From Lytechinus pictus (taxonomy: Eukaryota; Echinodermata; Echinoidea; Temnopleuroida; Toxopneustidae): a stretch of 64,000 nt of DNA. The translations under genes and the position numbers were made by a program. Shown here piece by piece: positions 44,901 through 55,569 of the stretch. The DNA is taken from assembly GCF_037042905.1 (NCBI RefSeq), contig NW_026974141.1, forward strand, positions 3,898,001 to 3,962,000, read 5' to 3'. A model generated the notes under the pieces. It was not told the origin of the DNA. It made no database searches and worked only from the letters and a program-made list of their open reading frames with translations. The first letter of the stretch is position 1. Each line of letters starts with the position of its first letter.

Positions 44901-47900
44901 TCACAAGTCCACATTCTTTCGTTTCTTTATATGATTTAAAAGATGTATCAAAGCTGCCGACCTGGGGCCCGTTGCAGAAAGAGTTGCAATCAAACGCATA
45001 TCTAAAAATCATGCGCAACTTCATTTTCAACCAATCAACAGAGCGCATTTTGGACTTGCGATTGATTTTTTGACTTGCGTTTAAACGCAACTCTTTCTGC
45101 AACGGGCCCCTGAACACGAACATTTCAGTATTTTTAAAGCTGAAAATCAGTATTTTGGTGAGGAAATCAGTTTTTTCAGAGAAATACCATAGGACAACAC
45201 ATAAAACTGTAACGTTAGAAAACAGTATTTTGCATGAAACCATCAGTGTTCTCATTCTTCATTACTAAATACAGAAAATCAGTATTATTTGGCAGCTCTA
45301 GGGCCCTTCTTACAAAGAGTTGCGATCGATCCAATCAATCGCAACTATGGATGGCCAGCAACGTCAACATATAAAATGCATGTTTGTTCCACAAAAAAAA
45401 ATTCTAGATATGATGTATACTGAAAAATTCATCGATTTCTTGACAATTTGGTATATGTTCTCCTTTGTTTACAAAGGACATTTTACAAATTTCCTGTAGA
45501 AAGTTAGGACACTTTTGGATTTCCATAGAGTTATGATTGATTGGATCAATCGTATCTCTTTGTAAGATGGGGCCCTGATGTATGTTTTGTTTGAAACACT
45601 ACTCACTGTATAAGAGAATATTAAGTTGATCATTCCTTCTTTGTCCTCTCCTTGCTTCCCTGTTAATGGAAACCAATCGTCCTTGGTTTCTCCATTCATC
45701 ACAGCGGGTGGGATGGTGATCAGTGCCCATGCAATCTTATTATCGGTGGTAAAGGCTTTCTGTTCAGTAGAGCATGTTTGGGAGTGGCAGAGGGAGAGAG
45801 AGAACAGGATTATTAGGGAAGGGGAGGGGGAAAAAGAGAGGAGGAAATGAAGAGAAAAATTGCAAATAAAAAAGACAGAGAGAGAGAAAGAGAGGACATG
45901 AGATATCGGGGGGGGGGGGGAAGAAAGGACACAGAGAAAAATTACAAATAAAGAAAGAGAGAATGAGGGAGAAAGATAGAACAAGAGATATCGGGGGGGG
46001 GGGGAGAGAAAGAGGGAAAGGACACCGAGGAAAAATGCAAATAAAGAAAGACAGAGAGATGAGATGAATAAATATAAATTAGGGCCTTTCACACGAGAAT
46101 CTTGAGTCATCATTGTGATGATGATTGCAATTCGTCTTTAGAATCATTGTACCATTCACACGTTCACTCGAAAACTGTGATTTGAATTTGAATTCCTGAG
46201 CGAAGGTGGAATTGTGTCCTTGCATGACAATTTCATTATCTACGGAAGTGCTTGAAAGGTCACGTAAGCTCCGCCCCTCAAAATATGTTTTGGAGGTCAA
46301 CCCTTTCAGACATAAAATTTGTACCGTAATTTGAGTGAAACTTAACTGGAATTCACCTCCATAGTAGAATTTGAATTTGTGACTGTGATTAGCGTTCGTG
46401 ATTCTAGTTTGGTTTCACACGTGCCAAAAATTCCTCAAATTATTTTTCACTTGAATCATCATTCAAATTACGATTTTGGTACCGTGTGAAAAGCCCGTTA
46501 GTTAAGATCAACTGGAGAGGAATCCCTTCATTACATCAATTAAAGAATCAAGAATAGTACATCTGTGCCTGTGCAGGTTTTTATACTCTATTCTAGAAAC
46601 AAAAGTACCCTTCTTAGTATTTCTAAACTAATTACAAAAGAAAAGATTCAAGAAGCCCTTGAAAAATGCACATAGATAAAACTATACTAATTCTCTTTTA
46701 CAGATAACTGATTGAAAGTGTTGCTACATACAACATCATCTGCTTTTTCTGTAGTGCAACACATGCAGATATAAAAGAGCTAGACAGAACGAGAATAGCC
46801 CAACGTATAATTGGATGCAATAATTTAGATTCTATATGAGGAAAGAGTAGTGGCTAAAGTCAAAAGAGTCATGAATGACCCCACCCATCCACTCCGTCAT
46901 AATTTTAACTACAATAGGCCGGGTTTCCGCCTTTACGTACCGAGATCTGCTCGAGCAAGGACGAGACAATCTTTTACCCCAAACTCGATCCACTTTTTCA
47001 ACGCTACTGCACAAAGATACTGATCAATTTGACAAATAGCCATCGAATGAATGTATGCCCAAATTCTTGATTCTTTATACTTTAATCTCTATTCGAAAAT
47101 ATTAATTACTGTTACAACTTACAAGACATTGACCATGTAAACCCTGTTTAAATTAAATTTATTATTCCTGCTGACTTGTTGATTTATTCATATTTGTCAT
47201 CTCATTTGTAAACTTCATTTCCTTGTAAGCATTATTTTGTATAAATTTGTAATGCACCAGTGAAAGACAAATTTCCCGTCAGGGGATAATAAAGTTATCA
47301 ATTCGAAATTCAATTCGAAATAAAATTCTATTCTAAACTGGTTAATTTGAAGAAAAAAAGTATAAACGAGGGCACAATTACTCTTTACAAGAAAATAAAA
47401 GTACATGAAAATACATTAAAGAATATATTCCCATTCTCTTCAAATAATGTGAAGCTATATTTACCTCGTCAAATAGCTCTATGTGAACGGAATCAATGCC
47501 CTGGCCCAGGTTGCACTGAATGGTTTTGTTCCATCTGGGGTTCTTGGATCCATTCACATCAGTCGGTGTTTCAAAGACCGAATGCCCCGCCCTCACCCTG
47601 CAGTACGGATCCATCCTCGTCATGCCATAATTCTTTGCTAATCTTGCCTGAAATAAAACGAATTAAAATCATATCTACTGTACCTTAATATTAAACAATG
47701 AAATTTACACACTTTCCCTCCTGAAACTGGCAACATTTATTCATTCTTTTACCTTTCTTTCTTTGCTTTCATAGTTTATTTTCACTGACTTCTCTTTATG
47801 CTAAACAATTTCAGTGATATTTTCTCACTTTCATGCTCAATCACATAATATCTGACCTGTCTTTATCTATGTTACAAGAGAGCTTGAAGTTTTGTATTTC

Positions 47901-50900
47901 TTGAATTCATGTAGACTTATTTTTACCAGATGAATTTTCACTTTTCATTTCAAACTTTAGTACTCTGTTAACTGCAACAGATGTTTGAAATGAAATAACA
48001 AATCAGTACTGATTTAAATTAAAGGGAAGAGTTCCTTTTGCAAGAGCCACTCAAAGTGAAAATAAATATGTTAGGGTTAGGAGTAGGGCTAGGATAAGAA
48101 GTAGGGTTAGGGTGGCTGTCGCAAAAGGAACTCTTTCCGAATTGAATTAATTTTCTCTCCATAAATTAAGTATATTACCTGTGAAATTGTAATACTAAGT
48201 CGACCAACGAAAGAGCCATATCCTTGCTGAGCCTGTCCCCCATACTGTAGCGCCCTCGCAGTCTGCTCGTCTGATGTTATTTGCTGTTGTTGCTGCCCTG
48301 TGGGACCTCCTCCGATTCGAAGAAAGTCATCTGGCAGATCTCCAATAAAGACCTATAAGTGAGAACGCACAATGTATTTCACAGGTGAACAAGATGAAGA
48401 AGATCTTTCACACCCGAGGTAACAATGTGATGCCCTTTTTTTTAGAATCACAAATTCATCAAATGAAAAATGGCCCAAACTGGCATATTTCCAAGATTAT
48501 CAATTAGATCTAGAAGTTCTAGTCTATGTATGTTTTATGGATTTAGAAGCAAGGTAAGCAGTACAGGTGCTGGTCCAAAAATTGGGACTATCCCAGAAAA
48601 CAAGGATATCCTCATAAACCAAGATAAATGGTGTCTTGATAAATTGGAATTGTCCTTGTACATGGGGACAGTTTCTGTTTACTAACCCCTGTGGGACATA
48701 GACGGCAATTGAGAGTATTAAAAAATCCTCCATATGCATCTCATAGGCATAGCTTGGCGAAGAACAAAAAGAAACAAGATGGTGACGTAAACATCGCAGC
48801 AAGTTTTCCCCGTTTTTTCATATTTTTCGTTTTTTTATGAATTTTTGTTTGAAAATGAAATCAATGTCGTATAAATGTTGGAAATAAAGTTGTATCCCAT
48901 TTACATGATTTAGGGCTGGATATTTTTAGAAGGAAAGTAGAAATCCCGGGAGCAATTTGTTTTTTTTCGCAGTACACGCACATGTGACATGAATTGAATG
49001 GGACGCATTCCCTGGCTCACTCACACAACATGCGAGGTTAGTATACTAACCTCGCACAACACATGTGATTTCATAGTGCATTTTGACGTTTTCATTCATC
49101 ACACGAATGTGAGGGACTAAACTACGCCAAACCTTTCAATATTTGTCCACTATGTTAATCTTGATCGTATGATCAAGTTTATTTGAAAAAGCAATTATAA
49201 ATTATTTATTAAAGTGTTTTTATCGCTTACCTCCAAATCTCAACCAGGATACTTCGCTCGGTCCGTCCTTAGTCATCCTTCGTACTGCGGTGGAAATTAC
49301 GCAAACAACAATCGAAATGCGAAATTTTCCTATCGAACATTCTCGATTCAAGTCGTCGGCGCATAATAGGAAATTGTACCAAAAATCAACATAGTTCTCT
49401 ATTTATTCGAACAATTTTTTCTGGGGTGCACTTGACCTTTAAGAGATTTTCCAATGAAAATATTACATGGAACTTGGAAATACAAATCATAATTTGGTTG
49501 AACAAAATGTTTTCTGTTAAAGTATAAAACAGAAGAGGAACATATCCTTCACGTATTTTTATATCCAAAATATGTTGCCTTAGTATGGAATAATCACAAT
49601 GACATAAAATGAAAATGGGTAAAGTACCTTTCTAATGATCATTGAGATTTCACCTATGGAATCATTGTTTGATAATTTTCAAAGCTTTAAATAGATGAAA
49701 ATGTTCATTGAGAAAATATACATATATATGTATGAACAAAATGATAATGTCCCGATTGTTTCGCATTACGTGTGTTAGATTGCGGGCGTTTGTGTGTGTG
49801 TGTAGGAAGCAAGATGTTCGTGTTAATGTTTGCACAAAAAAGGAGAGGGAAAGGGAAAGGAAAAGGGAGGGGGAAAGGTAGAGGAGAGAGAGGGAAAAGG
49901 AGACCATAAAATAGAAAGAAAACAAAAGAAAGGAAGAGGGGAAGGGAGAGGGAAAGAAAAATGGAAAGAGCGAGAAAAGAGTAGGGGAGGGAGAAAGGAA
50001 AGAAAAGAATTAAGGGAAAGGAAAAGCGAAAAAGGGAAGGGAAAGGGAGAGAAGAAAAGAAGGGAGAACGAAAATGGGGAAAGGGAGAAGGAGAGGGGAT
50101 AATGAAGGGGATAGGAAAATGTCAAGTTTGAAGATCTGAATATTAACACTAAAACAAAATTAGACTCCCATGTTTTATTTATAAAAATACCATCTTTTTC
50201 ATGATTATAAAGGTTCAACGTCCCTGTTCTAGGTCTAAACTTCAACATAAATCTACTGGCGCTTCGCGCTTGAATTCTGGAGGTCATTCCTCTTTTAAAA
50301 GTATAGGTAATCTGTCGGACTTTTCAAATCCCAAATTTAAATCTTAAGCGCAAATGCCCTTGCATTATTTTTCATTTAGATACAGTCCTGTCATCAATAT
50401 CAAAAACTCTAAGCGCGAGCTTGGCGCTGGCATCATTTTTGTAAGTGACATTTATGATGTTGTTCATATTTTAAAAATGTCCATTTGTTGAGGTTTAAAT
50501 GTCCAAAAGTTCAGCGCTCGCATAATTTGTAAGGTAAATAGACCTACCCTTTTAATTGTTATACAAAGGCGCTTATACAACGTCCAGAATGCAGTTCGGA
50601 ATATTGAAAATAACTATTGGTCCCCGTATTGGTCCCGCTATTTCTGCCCGTGCGACAAGCATTTATCATTTTGAATCATGAGATTCACCTTTAAAATATG
50701 ATGAAAAAGTATCGTTAAGACTGAATTAAGAAAAAAAGAAGCTCACGTTTCACGCTCGCATTTTAATTGATCCGTTAGCTTGTGATAATAATGGTGACTT
50801 CGTTAATATATCTTAGCGGACATGTCCACCTTTTGGTGCTTCAAGAAAAATAAACACAACAAACAAATAATAATAGAAAACGAACAAGAATAGAATAGAT

Positions 50901-50982
50901 AGTTACCTATCCCACTCATGAATTCTTATTTAACAGTCCCCAAAACGTATTTTTTTCGTGTTAGCTTATTTCATATACATAT

Positions 50983-51023
<41 letters not shown>

Positions 51024-52219
51024 GGCGTAAATAAATCAAGCATTTTATATATATATATATATATATATAGGTCTCCTCATCATGGTTATAAAAAGTGCTC
51101 AGAATGTTTTATTTTCAAGTCCTTGTATCAGAATTTTCAGCTCGGGCAGCTCTATCGCATTTTGATTACTATCCTGTTGATTTATTTACTTAATTGAACA
51201 AAATATTTAAAATGTCCAGCTTTTAGAACAGATATCAAAAAAAGGTATTCACCTTTGATCACTGAGGAAGAAGAAAAAAGTGAAAAAAAATAGGAAACAA
51301 ACTAACGAATTAATGTGACATAATTTTTCTTCATTTCAAGGCGACTCTTTACATTTCATCATCGCTGATGGCGCTACAATAGAAAATAGTAAAATACCGC
51401 TTGACAGCAAAAAAAAAAACAGAAAGAGGAAAATAATGCTGAGCGTCTAAAATGCAGCTAGCAGTACAAGCTGCAGAACCGTAAACAAACATCTTGTGAA
51501 TAATATCGCGCGCCCTCTTTAAGCAAAAGTTTACAACCACAATGACCCTGCGGTATCTACGTGAAGATCACGAGAAAATGCATTTTTTTTCTTAAAAACA
51601 CACCAAAGAGAAGACAAGAAACGATCCATATGGTTCGGTAAGTGTCATAGCACAATTAGAAACATTAATTTAAAAGGAATGGCATAGTTATTTTAGTAAA
51701 AAGGGTGTGAAAAATTCGCGTGCACCATGTGCATATGAATCCTTCGCACGCGAGATGCATTGATCCCATGGCATGAGTGTCCCTGGCTTTGCCTTTGTGG
51801 AGAGTAAGCATACGTTAGTAAATGATTTTTACTCTCTAGGAGCCTCCTGATCCCAGCTAACATGATCTGGGGGTCCAGGCCCATGACCTCCGCTGCTCCC
51901 ATAACGTTCCGGTACACTACACAGTTAGTTACGGCCTCGTTAAAGACGTTAGCCTTAGGCCTCTCGCCGCGCCGCGCCCCCTTGTCTAAATTTTAAGCAA
52001 CAAAAAACGTAGTTGGTGGGACCGAGCTGGAATTGCGGAATAAGCTTCCGGAATTTGGAGACGAATTTCAAGACAAAGTAGACATCATATAATTCAAAAC
52101 GTTCAGTGTTGTTATCTTCTAATTCTTATGATAATCTCATAATTTTGCATTATTAACTAAGTTCACTTAAATGAGAGAAAACGTACCTGATCTCTTCGGG
52201 ATGTCGCAGACGTTGCCAT
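41997..52219 (-). CDS. TOLLIP: Toll-interacting protein (Tollip), 6 coding exons, complete
   Basis: The exons are 52219-52187, 48352-48179, 47647-47465, 45759-45607, 44085-43968 and 42190-41997. All introns are GT-AG and frames join (phases 0, 0, 0, 0, 1), giving 284 residues against about 274 in human. The start [11 protein letters not shown] resembles the vertebrate N-terminus. Exon 2 holds the Tom1-binding region ([13 protein letters not shown]) with a Q5 run. Residues about 60-180 are a C2 domain ([41 protein letters not shown]). A Pro/Gln/Met-rich linker follows ([12 protein letters not shown]). Residues 242-283 are a CUE domain ([26 protein letters not shown]) that binds ubiquitin. The family is cytosolic and endosomal, links ubiquitinated cargo to Tom1, and dampens Toll/IL-1 signalling through IRAK. 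All domains look intact. Confidence 0.97.
42268..42486. mobile_element. MITE in Tollip intron 5
   Basis: Left 'gggcaattccataaaatg' and right 'attttatggaattgtcccc' are inverted. 'gtacgtcgaccccc' and 'ggggtcagacgtac' pair further in. Confidence 0.75.
42784..43094. mobile_element. Fold-back MITE family M, copy 4
   Basis: Ends 'ggcccgtattctgaagtcgg' and 'ctgacttcagaatacgggcc'. It is reversed relative to copy 3 and lies in Tollip intron 5. Confidence 0.88.
43352..43645 (+). mobile_element. tRNA-derived SINE in Tollip intron 5
   Basis: Head 'gttgtggtacagtggattag' (A box) and GGTTCAAATCC (B box, 43407-43417). The body ('cactcgacccaagtgatg', 'atgggtaccgg', 'agggtaatgataatagctgg') matches the SINE at 34.8 kb. 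The tail contains 'ttattattacc'. It runs antisense to Tollip. Confidence 0.85.
44380..44720 (+). pseudogene. LINE ORF2 C-terminal relic in Tollip intron 4
   Basis: Conceptual translation gives [20 protein letters not shown], the typical 'G-P-x-x-W-N-S-L-P' end of CR1/jockey-like reverse transcriptases, then decays into AT-rich 3' UTR-like sequence. Only the end survives. Confidence 0.65.
44753..44884. mobile_element. Weak fold-back MITE
   Basis: 'gggccctatcgcataagcg', 'taccattatgg' on the left; 'aataatggcaaaggtac', 'gtaacaggccc' on the right. The arms are imperfect. Confidence 0.45.
44963..45111. mobile_element. Short MITE with near-perfect 23-bp ends
   Basis: 'gggcccgttgcagaaagagt' pairs with 'actctttctgcaacgggccc'. 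About 149 bp, in Tollip intron 4. Confidence 0.85.
45301..45575. mobile_element. Fold-back MITE family N, copy 4
   Basis: The arms are 'gggcccttcttacaaagagt' and 'tctctttgtaagatggggcc'. It lies immediately 3' of Tollip exon 4, in intron 4. Confidence 0.85.
45780..46075. repeat. Purine-rich tract with two G runs
   Basis: GA-rich + strand with poly-G at about 45,909-45,920 and 45,992-46,003. 'gagatatcggggg' followed by 'aaatgcaaataaagaaagac'-type words repeats two or three times, so it is a short tandem repeat. Confidence 0.8.
46082..46499. mobile_element. PIF/Harbinger-like MITE
   Basis: 'gggcctttcacacg' and 'cgtgtgaaaagccc' are inverted, with TTA on both outer sides (one extra base on the right). 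TTA duplications and GGGCC-type ends are typical of PIF/Harbinger; I infer the class. Confidence 0.6.
46740..47330 (+). pseudogene. LINE ORF2 C-terminal relic with 3' UTR, Tollip intron 3
   Basis: Fragments '[13 protein letters not shown]' and, after a frame shift, '[13 protein letters not shown]', '[20 protein letters not shown]' end at a stop near 47,029. These resemble the last part of CR1-like ORF2. The 3' part ends 'gggataataaagttatc' with an 'aattcgaaat' repeated tail, as at LINE 3' ends. Confidence 0.7.
47700..48178. other. Tollip intron 2, no further feature
   Basis: AT-rich intron sequence. 'tagggttaggagtaggg' near 48,070 is a short telomere-like GGGTTA run, too short to matter. Confidence 0.4.
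49031..49056. repeat. 26-bp perfect palindrome
   Basis: The arm TGCGAGGTTAGTA is followed directly by its exact complement. It lies in Tollip intron 1 with near-mirrored 'cacacaaca'/'cacaacaca' flanks. Confidence 0.85.
49383..49443. mobile_element. Solo right end of a CC-family MITE
   Basis: 'atttattcgaacaa' then 'ctggggtgcacttgaccttt' followed by AA matches the right end at 1378-1420. I do not see the left end. Confidence 0.5.
49830..50110. repeat. Purine-rich tract, Tollip intron 1
   Basis: G/A-only + strand (aaagg, gaaaa, gaggg mixtures) for about 280 bp. Frames on either strand are artefacts. Confidence 0.85.
50220..51250 (-). repeat. Degraded hAT-type body with CpG modules and AT microsatellites
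   Basis: Minus-strand versions of the CpG module appear at about 50,261 (ggcgcttcgcgct), 50,414, 50,512 and 50,750. Between them are the 'atgtccattt' and 'tattttaaaaatg' phrases of the hAT bodies. (AT)n tracts lie at 50,977-51,024 and 51,044-51,069. Termini were not found. Confidence 0.6.
51833..51985 (-). CDS. Exon-like open segment of unknown function in Tollip intron 1
   Basis: The minus strand has an acceptor (ttgcttaaaatttag), 153 coding bases, then a possible donor (GAGA/gtaaaa). Both ends are phase 1. It is open and GC-rich in AT-rich surroundings. It reads [20 protein letters not shown], then [20 protein letters not shown], then [12 protein letters not shown] do not recognise the family. 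It cannot be a Tollip exon, because Tollip introns here are phase 0 and its exon 1-2 junction is already complete. It could be an exon of another gene, a gene-derived remnant or a transposon-encoded piece. Confidence 0.45.
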
Positions 52220-52242
52220 TTTCCAGTTTTCAATAACATCGA

Positions 52243-52250
52243 TGACGTCA
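52243..52250. promoter_or_regulatory. CRE/ATF site upstream of Tollip
   Basis: A perfect TGACGTCA lies 24 bp upstream of the Tollip start codon. It is close enough to be in the 5' UTR or core promoter. Binding is inference. Confidence 0.5.
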
Positions 52251-52458
52251 TAGATGTGATGTCGTGATTGCAAATTATGTTCAATGTCAAATCATGTTTG
52301 TTTCCCCAGCTGTTTCTGAGTCACACATCGTAAAATCAGTCAACCTCTTTTCACGACTTATTCATTGTTCATAAGAATTTTTGTTTGTCAATTATCAGGG
52401 AAATCTCCTTTTTGTTACCTCGATCGGCTCGCTCCATCCATGGGCGAATTTGGCATTC

Positions 52459-53198
52459 TTGAAGGGGAGGTTCACCCAGACAAAAAGTATATTGGTGAAC
52501 TGAAGGTTTGAGGAAAGCCCATCAAAGATCTAATTAGACAGTTATGAGAATTTTAAGGTTTTGATTTATGACGTCATTATGATCAGCTGCTCCATTTGTT
52601 ATGTAATAGGCATATAACATGCATGGGCGGAAATCTGTCTCCAAAGGTATAGCGGGGGGCCGAGGGTCTGGGAAATCGACTAGCAAACAAAAAACTAAAG
52701 TAAAGGTTTTCACCCAAAATGTAAGGTCAGTTAGTCCAAAATACATGCATTATTTCGATTGTGAAGTGATGTATTTTTCTCCATCATAAAAAACAAAAAT
52801 AGAAGGGGGACATTTGATATTGTGCCCCCCCCCCTACTATTTTTGGTACGGGGGGGGGGGGGCGCCGTCCCCCCTGGGATTTCTGTCCATGATAACATGT
52901 ATAAAATGCATAATGTTCAATTCTTAAGTTTTTATGGTTCATCTTGCATGAAGGAGCAGGCGTGAAATATATTTTCTCTTGCATTACTAAAGGTACAATA
53001 AAAACCACAAGTTTCAGTATTTTATTGATTTTTTCAAGTTTAGATTCATACTATATGGAAAGCTGCTCACATATTACAACACAAATAAGAAATATACAAG
53101 TAAAATAAATTTTCAAATATTTGATGGATCTAATTCCTCGTTAAACCTTCAGCACCAATATTTTTCTGCTACTTTTTGTCAGGGTAACTCTCTCTTAA
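52459..53198. mobile_element. TTAA fold-back MITE family BB, copy 2, split by a hAT MITE
   Basis: Left end 'gaaggggaggttcaccc' (border TTGA, one change from TTAA) and right end 'gtcagggtaactctctc' with TTAA. The interior matches the element at 34.2 kb ('tatgacgtcat', 'cagctgctcc', 'aagctgctcacat'). hAT element 5 interrupts it at 52622. Confidence 0.75.
52622..52891. mobile_element. hAT-type MITE 5, nested
   Basis: Termini CATGGGCGGAAAT and ATTTCTGTCCATG are flanked by perfect 8-bp duplications ataacatg (52614-52621, 52892-52899). It has internal C and G runs. It is a relative of the partial copy at 22.24 kb. Confidence 0.88.
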
Positions 53199-53339
53199 GA
53201 CCACCACAGTATAGGGACATATGTATTTTATTTTGCAATTTAAGTCTAAGAAGGCTCTTCTGTTGTCTCCATAAGAAATTAAGTGCCCCATTTTCATTTT
53301 TTTGGAGCTTAATTGCCACGTGTATACTCGCTCTCTTCA

Positions 53340-54050
53340 TATCAATCGATCATCCAGTGATTCGAACAAATAAGTCAATCTATTAATCAATCAATGAACC
53401 AACCGAATCAATTAATCAACACATTGTCATATATCTCATCACAATCAACAAATGAACTAATCAAATGATTTGTAATTGAATGGTAAGAATCCAATCAATA
53501 TATTCATTTGATCAGTCAGAAATCAAATCAAATAGACAATCATATCAATAGGCAATCTCTCTACCAATCATTCAATGAGATCAATCAATATTGGCCAACC
53601 AAATAATCAACCAATCAATCAACATTGCCCAACTAATCAATCAATAAGCCTATCAATCAATCTATCAATAATCAATCAATCAATCAACCAATCAATCAAT
53701 CAACCAATGTACCAATCGATCAATCATTCATCAATTGATCAATCAATCAATCAATTAATCAACCAACCAACCATTCATTCAATCTATGAATAAGCCAATC
53801 AATCAATCAACCAACCAATCAATCAATCAATTAAACAATGTACCAATCAACCAATCAACCAACCAACCAATCAATCAATCAATCATTCATTCATCAATTG
53901 ATCAATCAATCAATGGATTGATCAGTCAATAAATCAATCAATCAATCAATCAACCAATCGACAATCAATAAATCATTCATTAATTGATCATTCAATAAAT
54001 CAATCAATCAATCAATTGCTCAAACAACCAAATCAAATCAATGTTCTTTA
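53340..54050. repeat. AATC/CAAT tetranucleotide array
   Basis: About 700 bp of 'aatcaatcaatc' with variants such as 'aaccaacc', 'attcattc' and 'aattgatc', densest at 53,570-54,020. Confidence 0.93.
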
Positions 54051-55096
54051 CCCTGTTGGAGACTAGCTGATTATGCTAAAACACAAATTTTCCTTATACT
54101 CAATCTCTAACAGGATAAGAAACAAAATATCCAGTAGCCTTCTTTCTGTTCTCTATTGGAAACCAAACAATGCAATGACCATTAAATCACAATTTCATAC
54201 ATAATTACATTGGAACTACGGTTACAGAGATTTGATACAAATGTTAGATAATGAATTGCATAGAAATTATGATACGACAATTCAAGATAATCACTTTCAT
54301 GACAAAAATTAGTTATATGGGTTCTTGTCTCTTTGACCAATCTTAGGCACTGACGTCAGAATGACCATTAAAGACATTGCTTTTATGCACAGCAAAATAA
54401 TGTCTCATGTCTGAGGTCATTAATTTCCATATTGGTTATAATTCCAATATAAAAAGATGGGGTTTTTTCTCCATGTTAATTGTGGTTGTTCCATAGACCC
54501 TACGGGTGGAGATTTTAATGTCGCTATATTCAGGGGGGAGGGGGTTGACACAATAATTACCCCATCCCCTCCTGAACAATATGTTTGCTGTTCAAAACTC
54601 CATCGCTCCATCAGTGATGGATCCACATAAAGTTAAACTAAGTTCCAATGTAAATCAGTAATTCATTACAAGACGCAACAGATAAAATGCTACAGCAATA
54701 TTTTTTTCATCTTAAAACTCAAAGAAATATAATTTTCCCGAAATCATATCATAGTACATACATCATGCATAAAACATCACAAGTGAAATAAAACTGGTCT
54801 GTTCTCAATAAAAGCATGTATAAGAAACTGTTCAATTTCTCAAGTCATCAAATCCACTCAATTACTTAAATCTAAAGATAAAAAATATCAAGTAATTCAA
54901 ATGGATTTGCACAGAATATATCTAAATTTTAAAAGCATCAATGTAATGGTTCTTAAGCTTCCCAGCTTAAACAAATGTATTGATATATTTCTTTCTAATT
55001 GAATTGTAATTTCTAAGTAGTACTCTGTTCTACATAGCACCATAAAAATTTAACAACATATGACTTTTAAAGTTTGCGAGACATTTAAAACACAAT
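54051..55096. other. Intergenic, no gene seen
   Basis: AT-rich sequence. A small 'ggggggaggggg'/'ccccatcccctcc' inverted patch lies at 54,533-54,580. Nothing else is recognised. Confidence 0.35.
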
Positions 55097-55404
55097 GGCC
55101 CGTATTCTGAAGTTGGTTTAACTTAGACCATGGTCTAACTCTGTGCTAAAATTATGGGAAGCCAAAAGTGTCAAATTTTTTTATTAAGTTGTATGTATCT
55201 TATATTTACTGTGCTCTTTCCTGATTCTTCAATGGTGAAGACAATCATCAATTTATACTTCATAGACAATTATGAATGATTTGAGAGCCAAATGAGCTGA
55301 AATATGATATCTCTACTGTGATTTATGTAACAATTGGCTATCCATACTTAAACCATAACTTTAAACCCGAGTTTAAGTTAAACCCAACTTCAAAATACGG
55401 GCCC
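55097..55404. mobile_element. Fold-back MITE family M, copy 5
   Basis: Ends 'ggcccgtattctgaagttgg' and 'aacttcaaaatacgggcc'. The interior matches copy 4. Confidence 0.88.
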
Positions 55405-55427
55405 TTGTGTTGTAATAGTGTCTCGCC

Positions 55428-55569
55428 TGGGGAAAGTTTCATGAAAAGTTTTGGTAAGTGATTTTCACTGACAGATGTTATAAGCTACTGCAAACCAAAG
55501 CATCTGATTGGCTGATAGCAAATTAGTCAATGAAAATATCTTTAAAAAACTTTTTATGAAAGAGCCCCC
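55428..55569. mobile_element. Short fold-back MITE
   Basis: 'ggggaaagtttcatgaaaag' pairs imperfectly with 'ctttttatgaaagagccccc'. The core holds 'tctgattggctgatagc'. Confidence 0.65.

Noticed and set aside
45469-46113. 214-residue minus-strand protein
   Set aside because: Only 45607-45759 is coding (Tollip exon 4); the rest is purine-tract and MITE sequence read through in the same frame.
48070-48112. Interstitial telomere repeat
   Set aside because: Only a few imperfect GGGTTA-like units; chance or slippage.
49830-50287. Lys/Glu-rich + frame and Phe/Ser/Pro-rich - frame
   Set aside because: Purine-tract artefacts; no splice or start context.
51833-51985. Extra or alternative Tollip exon
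   Set aside because: Phase 1 borders do not fit the phase 0 junction between Tollip exons 1 and 2, and no Tollip has such a segment.
53575-53793. Asn/Gln/Ile/Ser repeat protein
   Set aside because: Translation of the AATC tetranucleotide array.
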